DNA of 64,000 bases, taken from assembly GCF_046244365.1 (NCBI RefSeq), contig NZ_CP176395.1, positions 4,278,001 to 4,342,000 of the forward strand. The letters run 5' to 3'. Below the pieces are notes generated by a model. The model saw only the letters and a program-made list of their open reading frames with translations. It had not been told where the DNA came from and ran no database searches. This document shows positions 16,809 through 24,915 of the stretch, one piece after another; the first letter of the stretch is position 1, and the number at the start of each line of letters is the position of its first letter. Made by a program: the position numbers and the translations under genes. Origin of the DNA: Paenibacillus_V sp046244365. Lineage in GTDB: Bacteria > Bacillota > Bacilli > Paenibacillales > NBRC-103111.

Positions 16809-18272
16809 TTAGCCGCAGCTGCAGTTGAGCACCGGCTTGCGTGCCGCGAGCGCTTCGTCCAGGCGGCTTACGGCCGTCGTGTACGGCGCGTTCAGCAGCA
16901 AATCCGGATTTTGCTCGGCTTCCTGCGTAATGCGGATCAACGTATCGATAAACTCGTCAAGCGTTTCCTTGCTTTCCGTCTCGGTCGGCTCGATCATGAT
17001 GCATTCCTCGACGTTAAGCGGGAAGTAAATCGTCGGCGGATGATAGCCGAAATCGAGCAGCCGCTTCGCCATATCGAGCGTGCGTACGCCAAGCTTTTTC
17101 TGGCGCGTGCCGGAGAGCACGAATTCATGCTTGCATGCCCGGTCGAACGGAACGTCGAAGTAAGGCGCCAGACGGCGAAGCATATAGTTGGCGTTCAAAA
17201 CGGCATTCTCGGATACTTGACGCAAGCCTTCGCCGCCATAGGTGCGAATGTACGTGTAAGCCCGCACCAGGATGCCGAAGTTGCCGTAGTAGCCTTTGAC
17301 GCGGCCGATCGTTTGCGGGATTTCCTCCAGATAGAAGGTGCCGTCTTCTTTGCGGCCGATAATCGGAGAGGGCAGGAACGGCGCCAGCTTCTGCTTGACG
17401 CCTACGGGACCCGCTCCCGGACCTCCGCCGCCGTGCGGCGTGCTCATCGTTTTATGAAGGTTCAAATGCACGACGTCAAAGCCCATATCGCCGGGACGGG
17501 TGATGCCCATGATTGCGTTCGCGTTCGCGCCGTCATAGTAGAGTAAGCCTCCGGCTTCGTGGACGATCGCCGCGATTTCGACGATTTGCTCCTCGAAGAG
17601 ACCGAGCGTATTCGGGTTCGTAAGCATGAGCGCAGCGGTGTCCGGACCGACAACGGCGCGCAGCGCATCCAGATCGACAAGGCCCTTGTCATTCGATTTG
17701 ATCGTGATCGTATCGAAGCCGGCTACGGTTGCGCTCGCCGGGTTGGTGCCGTGTGCGGAATCGGGGACAATCACCTTCGTGCGCAGTTCGCCGCGGCTTT
17801 CGTGGTAAGCGCGAATCATCATCAGCCCGGTCCATTCGCCGTGCGCGCCGGCAGCAGGCTGCAGCGTCACCTTATCCATGCCGGTTACTTCCTGAAGATC
17901 CTGCTGCAAGCTGTATAGCAGCTCAAGGGCACCTTGTATCGAGGACTCCGGCTGGTACGGATGAATTTTGGCAAATCCGGCGTATCTGGCGACATCCTCG
18001 TTGATTTTCGGGTTGTATTTCATCGTACAGGAGCCTAGAGGATAAAATCCGTTATCGATCCCGAAATTGCGGCGGGAAAGGGCGGTATAGTGCCGAATGA
18101 CGTCAACCTCGCATACTTCCGGCAGCTCGGCGGGTTCTTTCCTCCGAAGGCTAGCGGGAATGAGCGAGTCGATATTCTGCTCCGGAACATCGCATTCCGG
18201 CAGCGCATAACCGACGCGGCCCGGTTGACTGAGCTCGAAAATCAATGCTTTATCGTGTTTTACGCTGGTCAT
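16809..18272 (-). CDS. gcvPB: Glycine dehydrogenase (decarboxylating) subunit 2
   Basis: This is the C-terminal half of the glycine cleavage P-protein, which with GcvPA decarboxylates glycine and passes the aminomethyl group to lipoyl-GcvH. The PLP lysine lies in HLNLHKTMSTPHGGGGPG (about residue 268). Other family stretches are GFYPLGSCTMKYNP and QPAAGAHGEWTG. The start at 18272 overlaps the gcvPA stop as ATGA, with GGAGGA six bases upstream; this is better than the ATG at 18278. 487 residues, usual length. The protein ends in CSCG, an odd cysteine tail. Confidence 0.96.
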   Translation of the reverse strand: MTSVKHDKALIFELSQPGRVGYALPECDVPEQNIDSLIPASLRRKEPAELPEVCEVDVIRHYTALSRRNFGIDNGFYPLGSCTMKYNPKINEDVARYAGFAKIHPYQPESSIQGALELLYSLQQDLQEVTGMDKVTLQPAAGAHGEWTGLMMIRAYHESRGELRTKVIVPDSAHGTNPASATVAGFDTITIKSNDKGLVDLDALRAVVGPDTAALMLTNPNTLGLFEEQIVEIAAIVHEAGGLLYYDGANANAIMGITRPGDMGFDVVHLNLHKTMSTPHGGGGPGAGPVGVKQKLAPFLPSPIIGRKEDGTFYLEEIPQTIGRVKGYYGNFGILVRAYTYIRTYGGEGLRQVSENAVLNANYMLRRLAPYFDVPFDRACKHEFVLSGTRQKKLGVRTLDMAKRLLDFGYHPPTIYFPLNVEECIMIEPTETESKETLDEFIDTLIRITQEAEQNPDLLLNAPYTTAVSRLDEALAARKPVLNCSCG

Positions 18273-19621
18273 AGCCATTCCTCCAAGCTTGCGGCAAATT
18301 GATCGATCTCTTCGCGGCTGCGCTGCTCCGTCACGGCGACGAGCAGATGGCCCTTCAGTTCCGGATAATCGCGTCCCAGATCGTAGCCGCCGATCATTCC
18401 TTGGCCGAGAAGGGATTCGTTCAGCCGGCCGATATCCGTTCCTTCGGGAAGCTTCACGGCAAATTCGTTAAAGAACGGGGAAGCGAAAGCGAGCTCGGTT
18501 TGGCGCAGTCCGCCCAGCCGGTTCGCGGCATAGTGCGCTTTCTGAACATTCAGGTTAGCTACATCCCGTATTCCTTGCTTGCCCATGGCCGACATGTAAA
18601 CCGAAGCGCAAAGCGCAAGCAGCGCCTGGTTGGAGCAAATGTTGGAGGTTGCCTTCTCACGGCGAATATGCTGCTCGCGAGCTTGCAGCGTTAGAACGAA
18701 GCCGCGCTTGCCGTTCCTGTCGACGGTCTGGCCGACGATCCGGCCGGGCATCCGGCGCATCCATTTGTCCGCTACCGCGAAGAAGCCACAGGTAGGTCCG
18801 CCCAGGGAAGCGGAAATGCCAAGCGGCTGCGCGTCGCCGATCACGATGTCGGCTCCGAGTTTGCCTGGCGCTTCCAGAAGCCCGAGCGAGAGCGGATTGC
18901 TGCTGACGATAAACAGGCTCTCCGCTCCATGAGCGATTGGTTCTACAGCCGCCAAATCTTCAATACAGCCGAAGAAATTCGGGGATTGCACGATAACGGC
19001 TGCCGTATCTTTGGATACTTTTGCTTGCAGCTCTTCCAGATCGGTGACGCCGTTCTTGCAGCCGATTTCCACGACCTCGAGATTAAGGCCTTTGGCCGTC
19101 GTCCGCAAAATATGTCTCGATTCCGGATGAACGGCACGGGAAACGACAATCTGCTTGCGCTTGGTTGCGCCGCTTGCGAGAGCTCCCGCTTCCGCAAGCG
19201 CGGTCGGGCCGTCGTACATGGAAGCATTGGCGACTGCCATTCCCGTCAACTCGCAAATATAGGATTGAAATTCGAAAATCGCCTGAAGCTCACCTTGGCT
19301 GATTTCCGGCTGGTAAGGCGTATAAGCCGTGTAGAACTCGGATCGCGAAATGACATGATTGATGATGACGGGAACGTGATGGTCGTAAATGCCGGCGCCG
19401 AGGAAAGACGCGTAGCGGTCGAAGTCGGCGTTCTTGCCGGCCAGCGCCTTCATATGTTTGAGCATGGCCGGCTCGTTGAGCGGACCGGCAATGTTTAAGG
19501 TTCCTTGGAACCGAACGGAAGCCGGAATGTCGGCGAACAGCTCTTCGGTGCTCGCAATGCCGATCGTTTCCAGCATTTGCTCTTTGTCCTGCTCCGTCAT
19601 CGGTAAATAGCGGTGCTTCAT
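18269..19621 (-). CDS. gcvPA: Glycine dehydrogenase (decarboxylating) subunit 1
   Basis: This is the N-terminal half of the split P-protein (about 450 residues, family-typical). Recognisable stretches are MKHRYLPMTEQDKEQML, YDHHVPVIINHVISRSEFYTAYTPYQPEISQG and ANASMYDGPTALAEA. It forms a heterotetramer with GcvPB. Its TGA overlaps the gcvPB ATG, which couples translation. GAGAGGAG lies upstream of the ATG. It lies 86 bases after gcvT in the riboswitch-controlled minus-strand operon. Confidence 0.96.
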   Translation of the reverse strand: MKHRYLPMTEQDKEQMLETIGIASTEELFADIPASVRFQGTLNIAGPLNEPAMLKHMKALAGKNADFDRYASFLGAGIYDHHVPVIINHVISRSEFYTAYTPYQPEISQGELQAIFEFQSYICELTGMAVANASMYDGPTALAEAGALASGATKRKQIVVSRAVHPESRHILRTTAKGLNLEVVEIGCKNGVTDLEELQAKVSKDTAAVIVQSPNFFGCIEDLAAVEPIAHGAESLFIVSSNPLSLGLLEAPGKLGADIVIGDAQPLGISASLGGPTCGFFAVADKWMRRMPGRIVGQTVDRNGKRGFVLTLQAREQHIRREKATSNICSNQALLALCASVYMSAMGKQGIRDVANLNVQKAHYAANRLGGLRQTELAFASPFFNEFAVKLPEGTDIGRLNESLLGQGMIGGYDLGRDYPELKGHLLVAVTEQRSREEIDQFAASLEEWL

Positions 19622-19706
19622 GGCTGTGAAATACTCCTCTCAGACTATAGACTTATGACCGTCACATCATACATTTCGGACGGGTGACCGGTTTCGGCTG
19701 CTTGCG

Positions 19707-20804
19707 TTATTTCGATTTTGCATAAAAAGGCGTCTTGACGACCTTCGCGCGTAGCTGCTTGCCTCTGATTTCCACGAAAAGCTCCGTCCCGAGCTCAGCG
19801 TATGCTTTATCGATCAGGGCGAGCCCGACATTCGTTTTCAGCGTAGGAGACTGGGTGCCTGTCGTAACTTCGCCGATCTGCTTGCCGTCGGCAAAAACAG
19901 GGTAATGGCTGCGCGGGATGCCGCGGTCGATCATTTCGATGCCGACTAGCTTGCGGGGGGCGCCGTTTTTTTTCTGCTCGGCCAGCACGCTGCGGCCGTT
20001 GAATTCGCCTTTATCCGGCTTGACGAAAAAGCCGACGCCCGCCTCTATCGGCGTAATCGAAGCCGAGAGCTCCTGGCCGTACAGCGGGAGCCGCGCTTCG
20101 AAACGCAACGTATCCCTCGCGCCAAGCCCGATAGGCAAAATGCCTTCCTCCGCGCCGGCTTCGAGCAGCTTCTCCCATAAGGCGGAAGCGGCAGCGCCGT
20201 CCACGTAAAGCTCGAAGCCGTCCTCGCCCGTATACCCGGTGCGGGAAACGATAGCAGATACGCCGTCTACTTTTGCATCAAAGAGGAAACGGAATGGCTG
20301 CAGATCGGCGATCGGCTCGTTCGTCAGCTTGCCCAGAACGGATGCCGCTTTCGGGCCTTGGATGGCGAGCAGCGCCGTTTGCTCCGAGATATCTTCGATC
20401 GTCACGTCGCCTTCCTTGTTCGAACGAAGCCAGTCCAAATCCTTATCGATATTGGACGCGTTGATTACAAGCATGTACCTGTCGCCCTCGATGTAATAAA
20501 CGAGCAAGTCGTCGACCACGCCGCCGTCCGGGTAGCACATCAGGCTGTATTGCGCTTGCCCGGGAACGAGCTTCGAAACGTCGTTCGTCGTAACCTTCTG
20601 CAAGAAGGCGAGCGAGTCTTTGCCTGCAATGTTCACTTCGCCCATATGGGACACGTCGAAGAGTCCAGCGCGCGTGCGGACGGCTTCATGCTCCGCTTGA
20701 ATGCCGGAAAATTGAACGGGGAGCTCCCAACCTCCGAAATCGATCACCCGAGCGCCGTGTTTGTCGTAAAGCGGGAAAAGGGGCGTGCGTTTTAGCGTAG
20801 TCAT
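19707..20804 (-). CDS. gcvT: Aminomethyltransferase (T-protein)
   Basis: GcvT takes the aminomethyl group from lipoyl-GcvH, releases ammonia and forms 5,10-methylene-THF. The 365-residue protein opens with MTTLKRTPLFPLYDKHGARV and has VIDFGGWELPVQFSGI, RTRAGLFDVSHMGEV, GYTGEDGFELY and GARDTLRFEARLPLYG, all diagnostic. The start at 20804 has GAGGTGAT six bases upstream. An in-frame extension would run up to 20999 into the riboswitch terminator and is rejected. First gene of the gcvT-gcvPA-gcvPB operon. Confidence 0.96.
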   Translation of the reverse strand: MTTLKRTPLFPLYDKHGARVIDFGGWELPVQFSGIQAEHEAVRTRAGLFDVSHMGEVNIAGKDSLAFLQKVTTNDVSKLVPGQAQYSLMCYPDGGVVDDLLVYYIEGDRYMLVINASNIDKDLDWLRSNKEGDVTIEDISEQTALLAIQGPKAASVLGKLTNEPIADLQPFRFLFDAKVDGVSAIVSRTGYTGEDGFELYVDGAAASALWEKLLEAGAEEGILPIGLGARDTLRFEARLPLYGQELSASITPIEAGVGFFVKPDKGEFNGRSVLAEQKKNGAPRKLVGIEMIDRGIPRSHYPVFADGKQIGEVTTGTQSPTLKTNVGLALIDKAYAELGTELFVEIRGKQLRAKVVKTPFYAKSK

Positions 20805-20996
20805 AACCATCACCTCATAACCGGATTTTACGTTTCGTCTTAGTATTTTCATTTGAAGCCGTTTCGTTTCCTGCAAAGTTATTCCCCGTGCAGCGAACTC
20901 CCGCAAAGGGGAGGGAATAGCGCTTACAGGCTTCCCGATTGCATGGTCGAGACACACAAAGGCGAAAGCTGGAGTAGCGCATCCGGAATGCGAACG

Positions 20997-21046
20997 CAAA
21001 AAAACAGAGCAAAAAGTACGCAGTCGCCTGCGCGCTTTTCGCTCTG
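20997..21046 (-). terminator. Riboswitch-linked terminator before gcvT
   Basis: On the minus strand ACAGAGCGAAAAGCGCGCAG pairs with CTGCGTACTTTTTGCTCTGT, followed by seven Ts. Its 5' arm overlaps the 3' end of the second glycine aptamer (GGACAGAG), so ligand binding can block the terminator. Confidence 0.85.
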
Positions 21047-21276
21047 TCCTTTTACCTGAGAGTTGCCTCTATGCGGGTGGCGTAGAGTTTCCCCTTGGGT
21101 GACCTCTATGGAATTCACGTTTTCTGACCGATAACGGGAAAATTTCCTAGGCGCTCTCCAGAGATGCGTCCGGCAAAGGTCCTTTTGCCTGAGAGATTCA
21201 CCATTCCGGCTTACTCCTTCGGCGCCGTCTCCCGTCGGACCATACGGTCCGGCTTGACGGTCTCTCCCTGTGCCAT
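21041..21276 (-). promoter_or_regulatory. Tandem glycine riboswitch controlling gcvT-gcvPA-gcvPB
   Basis: Two aptamers lie in series on the minus strand. The first starts with GGGAGAGACCGTC near 21268, contains GCCGAAGGAGTAA and ends with CTCTCAGGCAAAAGGACC. The second contains CTCTGGAGAG at its start region and ends with CTCTCAGGTAAAAGGACAGAG near 21041. These are the conserved gcvT-element sequences. Glycine binding in this class turns on expression of the cleavage system; the overlapping terminator downstream fits an ON switch. Confidence 0.93.
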
Positions 21277-21307
21277 CATTCGCCTTATCATGTTCAGTTC
21301 TCTTATA

Positions 21308-21337
21308 TTATTACGGAATGACGCACCGATTTGTCAA
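21308..21337 (-). promoter_or_regulatory. Promoter for the gcvT operon
   Basis: A perfect TTGACA (minus strand, 21337-21332) is followed after 18 bases by TAATAA (21313-21308). The -10 match is weak, but no better element is nearby. Confidence 0.5.
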
Positions 21338-21374
21338 TGTTTACTTGCCGAGAACGACGAATTATTTTAAAAGA

Positions 21375-21404
21375 TTGACAGCGCTCTTTTTGGTGTTTTA
21401 TGCT
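21375..21404 (+). promoter_or_regulatory. Promoter for gcvH
   Basis: A perfect TTGACA at 21375-21380 and TATGCT at 21399-21404, 18-base spacer. It is back to back with the gcvT promoter, with 37 bases between the two -35 elements. Confidence 0.6.
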
Positions 21405-21432
21405 AATCGTAACTGCATACACGCGGATGATC

Positions 21433-21650
21433 GATGCGAGAGAGACCGAAAGCAAGACGCGGCACCGAAGGAGCAAATCCCAGAAAAGACCTTGGGACCA
21501 ATCTCTCAGGTAAAAGTATCTCATCGGGACGCGCCTCTGGAGAGAGCGGTACGCCACCCAAGGGGAATGTTTCTTTAACAAGGCTTGCTTAACAGGCAAG
21601 ACAGGGCACTACGGTAAAGGAACGAAACTCTCAGGTACAAAGGACAGAGA
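21433..21650 (+). promoter_or_regulatory. Tandem glycine riboswitch controlling gcvH
   Basis: The first aptamer begins GCGAGAGAGACCG near 21437, contains CACCGAAGGAGCAA and ends ATCTCTCAGGTAAAAG. The second runs from CTCTGGAGAGAGCG (21536) to ACTCTCAGGTACAAAGGACAGAG (about 21649). These are the same conserved blocks as in the divergent copy on the other strand. The GGACAGAG end is shared with the terminator that follows. Confidence 0.93.
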
Positions 21651-21688
21651 CAAGGGAGACGGTTCACGCCCTTGCTCTGTCCTTTTTC
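21641..21688 (+). terminator. Riboswitch-linked terminator before gcvH
   Basis: AGGACAGAGACAAGGG pairs with CCCTTGCTCTGTCCT, then TTTT. The 5' arm is part of the second aptamer, giving a glycine-dependent choice between antiterminator and terminator. Confidence 0.88.
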
Positions 21689-21780
21689 GAAGCTGCATGT
21701 ATAGGGGCTTACTGGGAAAACTATGCCAGACATGAATAACGAAAAACTACCTAAAACGAATGTAAAGCGAGGCGTTGAAG

Positions 21781-22173
21781 ATGAGTCAAGTGTTGGCGGA
21801 ACTGTTGTATACGAAGGAGCACGAATGGGTCAAAAAGCTGGGGGGCAACCTCGTCCGCATCGGTATTACCGATTTTGCGCAAAGCCAGCTCGGCGATATC
21901 GTGTTCGTTGAGCTGCCGGAAGCGGGATCGACGCTTTCCGCACACGAAAGCATCGGAACCGTCGAATCGGTTAAGACGGTTTCCGACATTTTCACCCCGG
22001 TATCCGGTAAAGTGGTGCAAATCAACGGCTCGCTGGAAGATGCTCCGGAAACGGTCAATTCCGATCCGTACGAGCAAGGCTGGATGCTGGAAGTCGAAGT
22101 AAGCGGTGACGACGCTTTCGAAGGGTTGCTGACGGCGGAAGAGTATGCCGCATACACCGAAGGCGATCATTAA
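21781..22173 (+). CDS. gcvH: Glycine cleavage H-protein
   Basis: GcvH carries the lipoyl arm that shuttles the aminomethyl group between GcvP and GcvT. The lipoylated lysine is K65 in ESIGTVESVKTVSD. Other family stretches are LLYTKEHEWV, VRIGITDFAQSQLGDIVFVELPE and NSDPYEQGWML. The ATG at 21781 has GAGGCG nine bases upstream; a TTG at 21775 is too close to that site. 130 residues, family-typical. It is separated from the other gcv genes and faces the opposite way, under its own glycine riboswitch. Confidence 0.96.
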   Translation: MSQVLAELLYTKEHEWVKKLGGNLVRIGITDFAQSQLGDIVFVELPEAGSTLSAHESIGTVESVKTVSDIFTPVSGKVVQINGSLEDAPETVNSDPYEQGWMLEVEVSGDDAFEGLLTAEEYAAYTEGDH

Positions 22174-22274
22174 TACATTTCTCACATAAAGAGCTAGAAC
22201 GGCAGGCATCCTTGTGACGTCGTCCTTTTCCGGGTATGATGTAGGAAAGATTCGGAAACCGGGAGGGGAAACGC

Positions 22275-23192
22275 GTGATTATTGCGGTATCTGGCGGAAC
22301 CGGCTTTATTGGAAATCACCTCATCAGGCATTTGCTCGAGCGAGGGGATGAAGTCGTCGTTGTCTCGCGCAGCGATAAACCTTTATGCATACATACAAGC
22401 GATGGCCGACAGTCCGAAATCCGGTCCGTGAGCTGGTCGCGGTTAGAACGGGACGTTTCGCCTTTGGAAGGTATCGACGGCTGGGTGAATTTATCCGGCG
22501 AATCGATCAATAGACGATGGACGGCGGCAGCCAAAAAGGAAATACTGGAATCCCGCCTGCGGACAACCGGCCAAGTTGCGGACGTTATCGCAAGGCTCGA
22601 AAGGAAGCCTAAGGTCGTTGTGACCGGATCCGGCATGTCGATCTACGGGACGTCCGAAACGGATTCGTACGATGAGGATAGCCCTGCCAGAAACGTCGAC
22701 TTTCTGTCCTCCGTCGTTGAACAATGGGAAAGGGCGGCCGACCGAATCCCCGCACAGCGGATCGTCAAGCTTCGCGTCGGTCTGGTGCTCGGCTCGGATG
22801 GCGGCGCACTGCCGCCGATGATGCTGCCTTACAAGCTCTTTGCGGGCGGACGTGTGGGAAGCGGGAAACAGTGGCTTTCCTGGATTCACGTTCAAGATAT
22901 GGCGCGGCTCATCGCCTTCTGCATGGATAACGAGCAGATTGAGGGCGCTGTGAACGGGACGGGGCCGAAGCCTGCGACGAACGACCAGTTCGGCCGCGTG
23001 CTGGGGCGAGCTCTAGGGCGTCCGCATTACTTTCCGGTTCCGGCGTTCATGCTGAAGCTTATTTTCGGCGAGCTTTCGGTGCTGCTCCTGGAGGGTCAAC
23101 GCGTGTTGCCTTCCAAAGCGCTCCGGCATGGCTTTCAGTTCCGTTATAACGAACTGGAGGCCGCTTTAAGAGACATTGCCGCCAGAACATGA
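22275..23192 (+). CDS. TIGR01777-family NAD(P)-dependent epimerase (YfhF-like)
   Basis: The N-terminal Rossmann motif is VSGGTGFIGNHLIRHLLERG. Family marks of the TIGR01777/YfhF subgroup are GWVNLSGESINRRWT, SGMSIYG, LRVGLVLGSDGGALP and SWIHVQDMARLI. The C-terminal part ends with the family's ALRHGFQFRY-like stretch and a DUF1731-type region. These are extended SDR proteins of unknown substrate. The GTG start follows GGGAGGGGAAAC. Single gene, 100 bases after gcvH. Confidence 0.88.
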   Translation: MIIAVSGGTGFIGNHLIRHLLERGDEVVVVSRSDKPLCIHTSDGRQSEIRSVSWSRLERDVSPLEGIDGWVNLSGESINRRWTAAAKKEILESRLRTTGQVADVIARLERKPKVVVTGSGMSIYGTSETDSYDEDSPARNVDFLSSVVEQWERAADRIPAQRIVKLRVGLVLGSDGGALPPMMLPYKLFAGGRVGSGKQWLSWIHVQDMARLIAFCMDNEQIEGAVNGTGPKPATNDQFGRVLGRALGRPHYFPVPAFMLKLIFGELSVLLLEGQRVLPSKALRHGFQFRYNELEAALRDIAART

Positions 23193-23193
23193 C

Positions 23194-23228
23194 AAGGAAA
23201 TTTCGGTTATAACGAAAACTTCCCTTTT
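23194..23228 (+). terminator. Possible terminator after the epimerase gene
   Basis: AAGGAAATTTCG (23194-23205) can pair imperfectly with CGAAAACTTCC (23213-23223), followed by CTTTT. Confidence 0.45.
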
Positions 23229-23301
23229 CGGACCTATGGGGATGCGGTATGTTAAACGGTATCAGCAATACGAATCACTAAGAAAAGGGAGGTGACTGGA
23301 G

Positions 23302-23439
23302 ATGAACGAACAGATGCGCTGCATGGCGTTCAAGCGGTCGATTACGCATGCGAATAAAGGGAACGGGATACGTCTGTCCTTTTCGATGCATACGGTTCGG
23401 CAGCTCCAGCCGCCACAATCGGGATCGCCGCAGAAGTAG
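23302..23439 (+). CDS. Possible small protein, 45 residues
   Basis: The ATG at 23302 is preceded by AAAAGGGAGGTGACTGGAG, an excellent ribosome binding site, and the frame ends at a TAG at 23437-23439. A clear terminator for the same strand follows at 23474-23504. The product (MNEQMRCMAFKRSITHANKG..., ending PPQSGSPQK) is basic with no recognised domain. The opposite strand holds an overlapping frame with a cysteine motif, but that frame lacks a good ribosome binding site and would run through this terminator hairpin. A real small gene is likely but unproved. Confidence 0.45.
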   Translation: MNEQMRCMAFKRSITHANKGNGIRLSFSMHTVRQLQPPQSGSPQK

Positions 23440-23473
23440 CAAAGATGTTCATTTGCTTCTCGCTCATCCGATG

Positions 23474-23504
23474 AAACCATGGAGCTGCCGTTCCATGGTT
23501 TTTT
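23474..23504 (+). terminator. Rho-independent terminator after the small ORF
   Basis: AAACCATGGA pairs with TCCATGGTTT around GCTGCCGT, followed by six Ts in total. Confidence 0.85.
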
Positions 23505-23556
23505 GTTGTGTTCGTTAAACAACCGCCGCGCTTAAGCGGGCGAAAGGATGATTGTG

Positions 23557-24822
23557 ATGAAGCAAACGCTATATAAAAGGAATGTACCGCTGTTTTTTGT
23601 TTATCAATGGCTAGGCATGTTCGTGCTGGATCGTGCCATATGGATGCTGTTTCTCGTGTCCAAAGGATTGACGCTCGGACAGATTGCTCTGCTGGAGACG
23701 CTGTATCACGGCATGAATTTTCTATGCGAGGTTCCCACGGGGATGATCGCCGACAGGCTAGGCAAACGGACAAGTCTGCTCATGGCGCAAGGCGTAGGGA
23801 TAGTCAGCGCCATCTGGCTGATGACAGCTACGGATTTTTACGGACTGACCGCTGCGTTCATGCTGGGCTCGCTGGTGCATACGCTGCAGTCCGGAGCGGC
23901 ATCCGCGCTTTTCTATGAAACGCTGAAAGGACAGGGGAGACGGCATGAATTTAGCGTGCTGAACTCTCGCTTGTCATCCTTGGCGCTGGTTTCGATGGGG
24001 ATCAGCGGAATGGCCGGAGGCGCACTGTCCGACCTTAGCTGGTCTTACGTATACGGCGGGAAAGCGATCCTCCATATTGCATTGTTGTTCGTCATATGGA
24101 GGATAGAGGAGCCTGTCGTGCATGCGGACGAACCGGATGAACGATCTGAAGAGGCGGAAGCTGCTAGCGAGGAAAGCGGGAAGGCGGGTTTTGACCGATT
24201 GCCTCTTCATCATCAAATAGGGGCGATCTTCCGTTTTATCGGCAGGAATAAGGCGTTTGCGGCGCTTTCCGTTTTCGGGGCGGTCTTATACGCGATGTTC
24301 TGGTCAATAGGGTTCTACAGTCAGGTTCTTTTTGAGCAAGCCGGGCTAAGCAAAGGGACGATTGGAGTCGTTAACGGCGCGGAAACGTGGTTTTCTGCGG
24401 CGGTTGCCGCCGTTGCTTATTTCGGGGAGCGGTTATTCGGCAGGAAAGGGACGCTGTACGTCGCGGCCTTCGGCTTTATGCTGGCTTTTGCGCTATTTAG
24501 CTTTCAAACCGGCGGAGTCGGCACGATAACTTGCTTCTTCCTGATGGCGCTGTTCATAAGCGGGCTGGAGCCGCTCCTCGAAACGTATCTGCATGAACTG
24601 GTGCCTTCCGCGATGCGCGCAACGATGCTGTCCGTTTTCAGTATGATGATTTCGGCAGGGATGATGGTGACTTTTATGGGGATCGGTTTGCTTGCGGATG
24701 TGCGCGGTCTTTCGCCGGCCGTGCAAGCCGTCATGATCGGCTGGCTTCCGATTATGGCGATAGTAACGTTAGTCGCGGCAAGAATCGCCCATGCGAAATG
24801 GTGTCATAAACCCGTCCATTAG
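23557..24822 (+). CDS. MFS transporter
   Basis: About 12 hydrophobic segments in 421 residues. The loop after TM2 has the MFS motif-A pattern GMIADRLGKRTS (about residue 65), and an acidic, Glu-rich linker (about residues 190-215) separates the two six-helix halves. The substrate cannot be told; the sequence resembles drug-efflux type MFS proteins of Bacillales. The ATG at 23557 is preferred: GCGAAAGG directly abuts an earlier ATG at 23548 and lies nine bases from this one. Confidence 0.82.
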   Translation: MKQTLYKRNVPLFFVYQWLGMFVLDRAIWMLFLVSKGLTLGQIALLETLYHGMNFLCEVPTGMIADRLGKRTSLLMAQGVGIVSAIWLMTATDFYGLTAAFMLGSLVHTLQSGAASALFYETLKGQGRRHEFSVLNSRLSSLALVSMGISGMAGGALSDLSWSYVYGGKAILHIALLFVIWRIEEPVVHADEPDERSEEAEAASEESGKAGFDRLPLHHQIGAIFRFIGRNKAFAALSVFGAVLYAMFWSIGFYSQVLFEQAGLSKGTIGVVNGAETWFSAAVAAVAYFGERLFGRKGTLYVAAFGFMLAFALFSFQTGGVGTITCFFLMALFISGLEPLLETYLHELVPSAMRATMLSVFSMMISAGMMVTFMGIGLLADVRGLSPAVQAVMIGWLPIMAIVTLVAARIAHAKWCHKPVH

Positions 24823-24832
24823 CCGTAATGGG

Positions 24833-24860
24833 TTGACTAGCGACGCTTGGTTCATATAGC
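24833..24860 (+). promoter_or_regulatory. Promoter for the two oxidoreductase genes
   Basis: TTGACT at 24833-24838 and TATAGC at 24855-24860, spacer 16 bases, 56 bases before the start codon. Confidence 0.5.
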
Positions 24861-24915
24861 ATGGGAAAGGATGCGTAAAAATGAATAGGAACGACGATAC
24901 ATGGAGGTGCACCAT

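Noticed and set aside
23262..23522. Minus-strand frame of 86 codons with a CYFCGDPDCGGWSC zinc-finger-like stretch
   Set aside because: It lacks a good ribosome binding site and spans a plus-strand terminator hairpin; the plus-strand small frame explains the region better.
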